8,393 nucleotides of DNA from Ruminococcus sp. AF46-10NS (GTDB lineage Bacteria; Bacillota; Clostridia; Lachnospirales; Lachnospiraceae), in contig NZ_QRNF01000071.1 of NCBI RefSeq assembly GCF_003474435.1, forward strand, positions 1 through 8,393, given 5' to 3'. Position numbers and translations under genes: made by a program. Shown piece after piece: positions 1 through 6,114 of this stretch. Numbering within the stretch: the first letter of the stretch is position 1; every line of letters starts with the position of its first letter. The notes under the pieces were generated by a model. The model saw nothing but the letters and a program-made list of their open reading frames with translations. It ran no database searches and was not told the origin of the DNA.

Positions 1-307
1 ATTATGGAGATATTGTTATTTTGTTGGATAAAAAGAGAATTATTTCGAAAAGCAGGAAAAAATAGATTTATCTTTTATAGAGTTTGAAATTTTGCATTTA
101 TTAATGCGAAGTCCCGGAAGAGTGTTTAGCAAAGAACAAATATATGATATCATATGGAATGAACCTTATTCCGGTGATTATAATGTGGTTATGCGACATA
201 TCTGCAACATTAGAGAAAAGATAGAGGATGATCCGGGCCAACCAATGTATATACAAACGGTGAGAGGTGTAGGATATCGGTTTAACGGGAATTTAGGCAG
301 CGAGTGA
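1..307 (+). pseudogene. OmpR/PhoB-type response regulator, C-terminal DNA-binding part, frameshifted and cut by window start
   Basis: This is the winged-helix output domain of a two-component response regulator; the receiver domain would lie to the left of the window. The frame beginning at base 3 reads YGDIVILLDKKRIISKSRKK and then hits TAG at 63-65. The domain continues one frame over with IDLSFIEFEILHLL, the usual EFEIL helix, then GRVFSKEQIYDIIW, a recognition helix with VVMRHICNIREKIE, and the wing motif VRGVGYRF, ending at TGA 305-307. The two frames join at the run of six A at 57-62; one more A would restore a continuous domain. It is therefore a frameshifted gene, a sequencing error, or less likely a slippage site. 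The family assignment is firm. The target genes cannot be told, and no kinase gene follows. A hairpin overlaps the stop codon. Confidence 0.8.
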
Positions 308-330
308 AATCGCTGCCTATTATTATGGTT
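294..330 (+). terminator. Probable Rho-independent terminator of the response regulator gene
   Basis: A perfect 10-bp stem is formed by 294-303 and 310-319 around a 6-base loop (GTGAAA) that contains the stop codon. It is followed by TTATTATGGTTTTA, a T-rich but interrupted tail. The stem is strong; the weak tail lowers certainty. On the minus strand the hairpin lies just past the relaxase-like fragment, but the bases after it there are not T-rich. Confidence 0.6.
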
Positions 331-750
331 TTACAAAGAAGGAAGTTTGTTATGAGAAGATCTTTGTATTTCAGGAGCCTCCTGTTTGAGATATTTGGAC
401 AGGTTTTGCTGTATCAATTCCAACTCTTTTATTTCTTGCTTAAAGGAAACGTATTGAGTATTTAGTGATTTCTTTCTGGAAATAAGATCTGAAAGTTGCT
501 CTTGTAACTTATTGGTATTAAGATGATTCAGGTCCATGCCATTTTCCTGTAAAATATGTTCAGCACCAGCGAAAAGGATAATTTGAGATTCATATTTACG
601 GAAATAACGATCCGAATCTTTTGAGCTTTTATAATGGTCGTTATAAATTTTATTTTTCTGATATTGTTCAGCGTATTTTAGCAGTTCTCGAAGATGTCGG
701 ATCTGTGATTCAAGAGAGACGACAGTGGTATTTACCTCTTTTTGTTGCAT
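331..750 (-). pseudogene. Relaxase/mobilisation protein, C-terminal remnant
   Basis: The reading frame of 139 residues is highly charged and helical, with probable coiled coil from about residue 75 to 125. The stretch YAEQYQKNKIYNDHYKSSKD, followed by DRYFRKYESQIILFAGAEHI and then NGMDLNHL, resembles the C-terminal tail of long relaxases from Firmicutes integrative elements. That resemblance is from memory, not a search. The catalytic relaxase domain (Tyr and His triad) is absent. The ATG at 748-750 has no visible ribosome binding site, and a TAG lies five codons upstream in frame. I read it as the surviving 3' end of a larger gene rather than a complete small gene. It faces the response regulator fragment and shares no operon with anything here. 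The alternative is a small free-standing coiled-coil protein. Confidence 0.5.
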
Positions 751-1408
751 GAGTGATGAAGGCTATGAGACTTTTCTTATGGACTTGGAAGATTATAAAT
801 CGGAACTGGAAGAGAGGGAATGAATTCAAGCCAGAGTGCAGTATAGCAGGTGAAAGATGAGAAGCGAAGGAAAAAGTGTCAGCATTGAGAAGTGTTAACA
901 GGTATATATTGGAAGAATTCAGCCAGGGGAACTCTGGCTGATATAAAAACACATCTGCAGAAATAGTGACTGAAGAAATTTTGAGTAGTGGAATTGGGAA
1001 GAAGTATTTAGATACTATAATAAAGAGATTAGCTGGCTTGTATACTAACAGAGAGGACATAGTAAACAGATTTGCGTTATTATCAGGGATTGTAGGGAGA
1101 TTCCGAAGAGCTTTTGTTCAGATGATGAAACAATAGGATTGGTACAGGAAATATATGGAACAAAAGTTAATAAAGGGATTTGTTGCGTTTTCTGCTATAA
1201 TAATCTGCCAGCAAAGAATGTGTTGTCTGAATATGTTTGTGATTATAAGAAACGAGCAGGGTTATTTCAAAGATCAGCAGATTTAGAGTAGTTCTTTTTT
1301 TTCTGAGAGAAAATTAAAAATCGTTTTTGGTTCTTCTGGAGAGTGATTATAGCGTTTGGGAAACATCAGGAGAAACCATTACCTCAGAGTGTCGTAAAGT
1401 TCTTTATC
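751..1408. other. Gene-poor decayed stretch between the relaxase remnant and the PBP promoter
   Basis: No intact gene can be supported here. The plus strand shows short coding-like pieces in shifting frames: 749-826 (24 codons, MSDEGYETF then LEDYKSELEERE, no ribosome binding site), a piece near 861-940 containing VSALRSVNRYILEEFSQ, and the longer pieces at 942-1291 listed separately. A perfect 8-bp stem with a 7-base loop lies at 919-941 but has no T tail. From 1292 to 1408 I see nothing recognisable. The pattern suits a region eroded after a mobile element was lost. Confidence 0.45.
942..1291 (+). pseudogene. Degraded unidentified coding remnants in two overlapping frames
   Basis: One open frame runs 942-1136 and includes EEILSSGIGKKYLDTIIKRL, ending at TAG 1134-1136. 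A second open frame, 1049-1291, includes ICVIIRDCREIPKSF, DDETIGLVQEIYGTKVNKG and ICCVFCYNNLPAKN, ending at TAG 1289-1291. Codon choice in the second is A/T-rich at third positions, as in the intact genes. Neither has a credible start codon with a ribosome binding site. A frameshift near 1045-1065 could join them into one ancestral protein. I do not recognise the family; the cysteine cluster (CC..C) is the only notable feature. Confidence 0.3.
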
Positions 1409-1440
1409 AAAGAAGGCTTTGAGATGCCCTTTCTTTTTTA
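1409..1440 (+). terminator. Possible Rho-independent terminator before the PBP promoter
   Basis: AAAGAAGGC (1409-1417) can pair with GCCCTTTCTTT (1426-1436) as a 9-bp stem with a two-base bulge and an 8-base loop, running into the T tract at 1434-1439. It would insulate the PBP promoter from transcription entering from the left. The bulge and low GC content make it modest. Confidence 0.45.
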
Positions 1441-1485
1441 TGCAAATCTTTTCTCTTGTCTACATATATAAACCTAAGAAAAAGC

Positions 1486-1514
1486 TTGACGTTTAAATAT
1501 TACAAGTGTAATAT
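1486..1514 (+). promoter_or_regulatory. Sigma-A-type promoter of the PBP operon
   Basis: TTGACG (1486-1491) and TAATAT (1509-1514) are separated by exactly 17 bases, close to the sigma-A consensus. The bases upstream are A/T-rich. Transcription should begin near 1521. The spacer and the whole -10 box lie inside a BlaI-type palindrome, so repressor binding would exclude RNA polymerase. Confidence 0.82.
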
Positions 1515-1518
1515 TTAA
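1493..1518. promoter_or_regulatory. BlaI/MecI operator O1 (26-base palindrome)
   Basis: Two perfect 12-base arms, TTAAATATTACA and TGTAATATTTAA, flank a two-base AG centre. The core TACA-NN-TGTA is the known BlaI/MecI recognition element, with the A/T-rich flanks typical of staphylococcal and bacillary bla/mec operators. It covers the promoter spacer and -10 box. A near-match, TACATATATA at 1461-1470 (one change from TACATATGTA), lies 40 bases upstream centre to centre and could be a weak auxiliary site. Confidence 0.88.
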
Positions 1519-1552
1519 GAAAATAATGAAAAAAGGAGAAATAAAAACATAT

Positions 1553-3655
1553 ATGAGAAAAAAGAAAAGAAAAAAGCACACGAAGATTATTACAAAAATA
1601 GTTTTATTTAGCGGTATATTGATTGGTGGTGGAATCGGTATTGTAACAATAATGAATTGTAATGTTCCTGAAAAAAGACTAATGGAATATATGAAATATA
1701 TTGAAAAAGGGGAATATGAGCAAATGTATGCCATGCTGGATCAGAAAAAAAGCAGCATGAACAGTAAGGAAGAATTTATAGAACGAAATTCTAAAATATA
1801 TGAAGGCATTGAGATGTCTGATCTGTCCATAACCGATATTACAGTAAAAAGACAAGAAAACGGAAATGCGGCAGTTTCCTATACAACAAATATGCAGACT
1901 GCTGCAGGAAATGTAGAATTTACCAACGATGCGGTATTTTCACATGATTGGACAGGATATCATTTAATCTGGCAGGATCAGTTGATTTTTCCAGAGTTAT
2001 CTGCAACGGATAAAGTTCAGGTAACGTCAGAAGAGGCAAAGAGAGGAGATATTTTAGACAGAAATGGTCGTCAGTTGGCTGGAGAGGGAACTGCATCTTC
2101 GGTAGGAATTGTTCCGGGCAGGATGGAGAACAGAGAAGATACAATAAAAAAACTGGCAGAGTATCTTGGAATTGGAGCAGACGAAATTGAGGATAAGTTA
2201 AAAGCCGGTTGGGTAAAAGCAGATTCTTTTGTACCAGTAGCAACAATTCCTAAAATACAAGAGGTCGATCTTTTGACAGTGAATCCGGATAAAACTGTTC
2301 TGGAAGAAAAAGAAAAGCAGGACACATTATTGAAGATTCCAGGTATTATGTTATCTGATGTAAAAGTACGAACTTATTATCTAAAAGAAGCTGCCTCTCA
2401 TCTGGTAGGGTATGTACAGGCGGTTACAGCCGAAGATTTGCAGGAACATAAAGGGGAAGGGTATCGTACAAACAGTGTGATTGGAAAGACTGGACTGGAA
2501 ACGCTTTATGAAAAAGAACTAAAAGGAACAGATGGGTGTGAAATCTGTATTGTAGATGCAAATGGAAATAAAAAAAGTGTTATTGCATATGAGCCTAGAA
2601 AAGATGGAGAAGATATCCATACTACGATTGATGGTGATCTTCAAAGTACTCTTTATGAACAATTTAAAGAAGACAGAGGATGTTCTGTAGCTTTGAATCC
2701 TTATACAGGGGAAGTATTGGCGTTGGTAAGTACGCCATCTTATGATAATAATGATTTTGTACGTGGAATGGACAACGGCCAGTGGAGTGCATTAAATGAA
2801 AATGAAGACAGGCCTTTATACAACCGCTTTCGCCAGACATGGTGTCCTGGCTCAACTTTTAAACCTGTAATTGCTGCAATTGGATTAAAAGTGGGGGCAT
2901 TTACTGCAAATGACGATTTTGGAAATGAGGGTCTGGCGTGGCAGAAAGATTCCTCGTGGGGAGATTATACAGTGACTACACTTCATGATTATGAACCTGT
3001 GATCTTGAAAAATGCGCTTATTTATTCAGATAATATTTATTTTGCAAAAGCAGCATTAAAAATTGGTGCGGATCAACTGATGCAGTCTCTAAATCAAATA
3101 GGATTTAATCAGGAACTTCCATTTGATATTAAAATGTCAGAGTCCCAATATTCTAATATGGACAAGATAGAAACAGAAATCCAGCTTGCTGACAGTGGGT
3201 ATGGACAGGGACAGATTCTGGTAAATCCTTTGCATCTTGCAAGCATTTATACGGCTTTTCTAAATGATGGAAATATGATAAAGCCATATCTTCACGCGGA
3301 TGGTGGAAGCACTTCCAGTGAAATCTGGATAAAAGATGCTTTTTCACCACAAATTGTTTCGGAGGTTATGGAGGGGTTAGAGGGTGTAGTGAATAACCCG
3401 GAAGGAACTGGTTATGGAGCATGCCGGGAAGACATTAGATTAGCAGGAAAAACCGGAACAGCGGAACTGAAAGCTACAAAAGAAGATACATCTGGAACAG
3501 AAATTGGCTGGTTTACAGTTTTTACTACAGATAGAGATACAAAGAATCCTATTTTGCTCATCAGTATGGTAGAGAATGTGAAAGATATTGGAGGAAGCGG
3601 TTATGTGGTGGAAAAGGATAAGGCGATACTGGATGAATATCTTGGTAATGAATAA
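1553..3655 (+). CDS. PBP2a (MecA)-like class B penicillin-binding protein, peptidoglycan transpeptidase
   Basis: This membrane-anchored D,D-transpeptidase cross-links peptidoglycan outside the cell. By family it should have low beta-lactam affinity. Numbering from 1553 (700 residues): basic N-terminus and one membrane helix at about 12-34; an NTF2-like MecA_N domain at about 38-146; a PBP dimer domain opening with RGDILDRNG (164-172); and a transpeptidase domain from about 365. The active-site motifs are intact: STFK (Ser434, Lys437), SDN (492-494) and KTGTAE (633-638). LADSGYGQG (545-553), VSTPSYD and GTAELK match my memory of S. aureus MecA closely; its STQK is STFK here. An in-frame ATG at 1526 lies about 5 bases from the predicted transcript start and lacks a ribosome binding site. 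The start at 1553 follows AGGAG (1534-1538), with a rather long gap of 14 bases. It is the first gene of a BlaI-controlled unit. I give no symbol because sensitivity is unknown. Confidence 0.93.
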   Translation: MRKKKRKKHTKIITKIVLFSGILIGGGIGIVTIMNCNVPEKRLMEYMKYIEKGEYEQMYAMLDQKKSSMNSKEEFIERNSKIYEGIEMSDLSITDITVKRQENGNAAVSYTTNMQTAAGNVEFTNDAVFSHDWTGYHLIWQDQLIFPELSATDKVQVTSEEAKRGDILDRNGRQLAGEGTASSVGIVPGRMENREDTIKKLAEYLGIGADEIEDKLKAGWVKADSFVPVATIPKIQEVDLLTVNPDKTVLEEKEKQDTLLKIPGIMLSDVKVRTYYLKEAASHLVGYVQAVTAEDLQEHKGEGYRTNSVIGKTGLETLYEKELKGTDGCEICIVDANGNKKSVIAYEPRKDGEDIHTTIDGDLQSTLYEQFKEDRGCSVALNPYTGEVLALVSTPSYDNNDFVRGMDNGQWSALNENEDRPLYNRFRQTWCPGSTFKPVIAAIGLKVGAFTANDDFGNEGLAWQKDSSWGDYTVTTLHDYEPVILKNALIYSDNIYFAKAALKIGADQLMQSLNQIGFNQELPFDIKMSESQYSNMDKIETEIQLADSGYGQGQILVNPLHLASIYTAFLNDGNMIKPYLHADGGSTSSEIWIKDAFSPQIVSEVMEGLEGVVNNPEGTGYGACREDIRLAGKTGTAELKATKEDTSGTEIGWFTVFTTDRDTKNPILLISMVENVKDIGGSGYVVEKDKAILDEYLGNE

Positions 3656-3657
3656 TT

Positions 3658-3686
3658 TTTACCTTTAAATATTACAAATGTAAGAG
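3658..3686 (+). promoter_or_regulatory. Second BlaI-type operator O2, with possible weak promoter, before the second gene
   Basis: TACAAATGTA (3673-3682) is a full operator core. Bases 3664-3683 match 1492-1511 of the first operator at 19 of 20 positions, so it is a duplicated control element. Alignment also places TTTACC (3658-3663) where the first promoter has its -35 and TAAGAG (3681-3686) where it has its -10; both are poor matches. The right arm overlaps the ribosome binding site GAGG (3684-3687). Repressor binding here could block transcription running in from the PBP gene, or control a weak separate promoter. Confidence 0.7.
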
Positions 3687-3695
3687 GAAAATGAT

Positions 3696-4853
3696 ATGAA
3701 AAAAATTTGGAAAATATTTGTGGGAGTTATTTTTCTTGCTGTCTGTAGTGGATGTGGCATAAAGAAAGAGCAGAAAAAGACAATTGAAGATACGAAAGAA
3801 AAAATTTACAGAGAGTGTGAAATGCTAGCAGAAGGCTATCGGAACATATATGAGAATGCTGTGAAAGAAAATGCACTATATGAGCTGAGTACAATACAAA
3901 AAAGTATGGATTATTTTGGAAAATATGGATATGCAGTAATTGATTCCTACAATCAGCTGGATATGGTTCAAAGTATTAAAGTAGATGATTTTTTGAAAAA
4001 AGCAGAAAAAGAGAAGAATGGAAAAACTACTATATTTCAAGTTATAGCAGGGGATCATTTTATCCGGTATGATCTGAAAACCAAACAGGGGAAAATAGAC
4101 GTTGAAGTAAGCTCTTTTAAATGGAAAGAGGACACTTGGCAGGAAACATATTATCATGAGTTTAGAGCTAATTCATGGAAATATACAGAAAACGGGCATT
4201 TCTTTATAGAAGAATATCATCCGGCAGGATATGATGGACCGTCTGGATATCGGGACTTTCGGGTAGCACCGTTAAATAAAAAATGTCGGGAGTTGAATCG
4301 AAAATATATACTTCCTTTTGGATATACACTTAATAAATTGTTTACTTCTAATTGGAGTGAAAAAAATTATGATGGAATAAATTTTTATGATGTTTTTGAC
4401 CGTTTACTTTCAATGGAAGAAAAAACTGATGAATTTAAGGAAGGAAAGACTTATGAAATCCCAAAAGAATCATTTGAAGCGATATTTCAAAAATATTTTA
4501 ATATAAGCGCAGAGATACTGCAGACAGGAACGGTATTTCACACGGAAACACAGACATATCGGTATCGAACCAGAGGAATCGTATATGATTTTGCTCCCAC
4601 ACCATATATTCCATATCCGGAAGTTGTTTCCTACATAGAAAATCAAGATGGAACAATAACACTGGAAGTAAATGCGGTATGGCCACAAAAAGAATTAGAT
4701 CAGGCGTTTTGTCATAGCGTAACCATTCGGCTGTTAGATAAAGATAGATTTCAATATGTATCCAATTATGTATCAAGGTCAGAAATAGAGGTTACCTGGT
4801 ATACGGAAAGATTATCAGACGAAAAGTGGGAGGAATGTTATGGAGATAATTGA
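3696..4853 (+). CDS. Exported protein of unknown function, probable lipoprotein (paralogue of next gene)
   Basis: The 385-residue product starts with a short basic segment and hydrophobic stretch (MKKIWKIFVGVIFLAV) ending in CSGC. Cys20 is the likely lipidation site, although Cys at the -3 position is atypical. The mature part has no membrane helix or catalytic motif I recognise. It has an early helical section (about 26-75) and a mixed C-terminal part with WKYTENG (161-167), PLNKKCREL (192-200) and YPEVVSYI (307-314). It is related over most of its length to the following gene. It may belong to the family I recall as DUF6070, unverified. GAGG (3684-3687) sits 8 bases before the ATG. It lies 40 bases after the PBP stop with a BlaI operator between, so it should be induced by beta-lactams. 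Its role is unknown; a helper of the PBP or a wall-stress protein is conjecture. Confidence 0.85.
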   Translation: MKKIWKIFVGVIFLAVCSGCGIKKEQKKTIEDTKEKIYRECEMLAEGYRNIYENAVKENALYELSTIQKSMDYFGKYGYAVIDSYNQLDMVQSIKVDDFLKKAEKEKNGKTTIFQVIAGDHFIRYDLKTKQGKIDVEVSSFKWKEDTWQETYYHEFRANSWKYTENGHFFIEEYHPAGYDGPSGYRDFRVAPLNKKCRELNRKYILPFGYTLNKLFTSNWSEKNYDGINFYDVFDRLLSMEEKTDEFKEGKTYEIPKESFEAIFQKYFNISAEILQTGTVFHTETQTYRYRTRGIVYDFAPTPYIPYPEVVSYIENQDGTITLEVNAVWPQKELDQAFCHSVTIRLLDKDRFQYVSNYVSRSEIEVTWYTERLSDEKWEECYGDN

Positions 4854-6087
4854 TATGAGTACAAAAAGAAAACTGAAAAAGATGGTGAGTGTTTTATTTA
4901 TTTTGGGATGCTTTTTCATAGGAAATACAAAATGTAAAGGGGCTGATTTAGAATATATTTCACAGGAAACTGCGAATTATGCTGTACAAGAAAGAGGATA
5001 TGATTTGCCAGTAGATGAAGTCGTGAAAGAAGAAGCTATTGAAGATTGTAAGAATGTTATGAATCAGATGAAAGCCATTTATCAAAAGGCGGATAAAGGA
5101 ACTTCATCGAATGTAGTAGTTTCTGAGACAGTAATGGAAGAAATGCAGGAAGTATTAAAGGAAAAAAATGTCCCTGTTATTACATCAGCGCCGTATTCAA
5201 ATATGGCTAATTATTCTAAAATGGAAGAATTTCTTTTCAGGGCAGAACAGGATCTGACAGGAGATATCGTCTTATATAGGATTAACAGGGATGGTGGGAT
5301 AGAAAGACTCAAATTCAATTATGATGGGACAGATATGTATTTGCTGGCTGTGAAAGCTGTTTGGGGTATGAACGACAATCCATCTATTGTATATGTTTCG
5401 TATACAAGGATAGAAGAATGGAAATATACAGAAAAAGGCTGGTTTGGTTATACGCTATGCGTTCCAAAGTATCCGGAAGTATCAGAAGCGGTTGATGGCA
5501 GTTCTATGATAAGAATTAAACCTTTAAGTGATGAATGCCGGGAAGTTTCGAAGAAGTGTGTGTATTTGCTTGGATATCAGGGGAATAATCTTTTATGTTC
5601 TGATTGGGATAGATCTGATATGGAAGGGTTAGATTATAATGGTTTATATGAATATTTATATCGAATGAAATACGGGGAGAGATATGAGTTTTCAGGTAAC
5701 TCAAGTGGAATTCCGGCAGAAGAGTTTGAAAATCTGATAATGGAGTTTTTGCCGATAACAGCGGAGCAAATTAAAAAATGGGCAGTATTTGATTCGGAAC
5801 ATCAAACTTATGACTGGGAACGATTAGGTTGTTTAAATTATAGCCCTACTTATTTTGGAACATCTTTACCGGAGGTCGTTGAAATAAGAGATAGCGGAGA
5901 GGGAAACAATGTGCTGGTTGTTGATGCTGTATGTGATACATTTATATGTAATGATGCCGTTATTACAAGTGAGCTGACTGTTAAGTTCAACGATGATAAG
6001 AGTTTTAAATATATGGGGAATAAAATTCTGAATAATGGTACGAAAGAAGTTCCCAAATATCAATATAGAATAAAAAGAAAGAACTGA
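4840..6087 (+). CDS. Exported protein of unknown function (paralogue of preceding gene)
   Basis: The 415-residue product has a basic N-region (TKRKLKKM) and hydrophobic core (VSVLFILGCFFIG), so it is exported. LGC at 22-24 might be a lipobox, otherwise this is an ordinary signal peptide or an anchor. Shared landmarks with the preceding protein include WKYTEKG (194-200), PLSDECREV (228-236), IPAEEFENL near 291-299 against IPKESFEAI, HQTYDWERLG near 321-330 against TQTYRYRTRG, and LPEVVEI (343-349). No catalytic motif is recognised. The reading frame overlaps the previous one by 14 bases, which suggests translational coupling. GGAGG (4829-4833) sits 6 bases before the ATG at 4840. The alternative ATG at 4855, with GGAG at 4842-4845, would shorten the product by five residues. 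It ends at a probable bidirectional terminator. The divergence between the two paralogues suggests an old duplication and distinct roles. Confidence 0.85.
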   Translation: MEIIDMSTKRKLKKMVSVLFILGCFFIGNTKCKGADLEYISQETANYAVQERGYDLPVDEVVKEEAIEDCKNVMNQMKAIYQKADKGTSSNVVVSETVMEEMQEVLKEKNVPVITSAPYSNMANYSKMEEFLFRAEQDLTGDIVLYRINRDGGIERLKFNYDGTDMYLLAVKAVWGMNDNPSIVYVSYTRIEEWKYTEKGWFGYTLCVPKYPEVSEAVDGSSMIRIKPLSDECREVSKKCVYLLGYQGNNLLCSDWDRSDMEGLDYNGLYEYLYRMKYGERYEFSGNSSGIPAEEFENLIMEFLPITAEQIKKWAVFDSEHQTYDWERLGCLNYSPTYFGTSLPEVVEIRDSGEGNNVLVVDAVCDTFICNDAVITSELTVKFNDDKSFKYMGNKILNNGTKEVPKYQYRIKRKN

Positions 6088-6107
6088 TAACAACTATCAG
6101 CCCTTTC
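6077..6107. terminator. Probable bidirectional terminator between the convergent operons
   Basis: CTGATA (6084-6089) pairs perfectly with TATCAG (6095-6100) around a 5-base loop. The stem extends through a 2x2 internal loop by GAAAG (6077-6081) with CTTTC (6103-6107). The left arm includes the stop codon of the upstream gene. On the minus strand the stem is followed by a T-rich run (TTTTTATTC). On the plus strand the tail (ATATTTGTTAATT) is weaker. Confidence 0.55.
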
Positions 6108-6114
6108 ATATTTG

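Noticed and set aside
246..255. TGTATATACA palindrome in the response regulator fragment
   Set aside because: The half-sites are in the opposite order to TACA-NN-TGTA, and the site lies within conserved coding sequence.
749..826. Possible 24-codon plus-strand gene (MSDEGYETF...)
   Set aside because: There is no ribosome binding site or promoter, and it overlaps the start of the minus-strand remnant; more likely part of the decayed stretch.
919..941. Perfect 8-bp hairpin as a terminator or small RNA
   Set aside because: No T tract follows on either strand and no promoter is evident nearby.
710..1060. Open minus-strand frame of 116 codons with hydrophobic runs
   Set aside because: It has no ribosome binding site or recognisable domain, overlaps the relaxase remnant, and lies opposite coding-like plus-strand pieces. 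Its composition suggests an antisense shadow.
1526..1552. Upstream ATG that would add nine residues (MKKGEIKTY) to the PBP
   Set aside because: It lies about 5 bases from the predicted transcription start and has no ribosome binding site, whereas AGGAG precedes the ATG at 1553. It remains possible because the AGGAG spacing is long.
5961..5973. TATTACAAGTG inside the third gene, resembling half of operator O1
   Set aside because: The second half-site (TGAG) has two mismatches, so the palindrome is lost; most likely chance.
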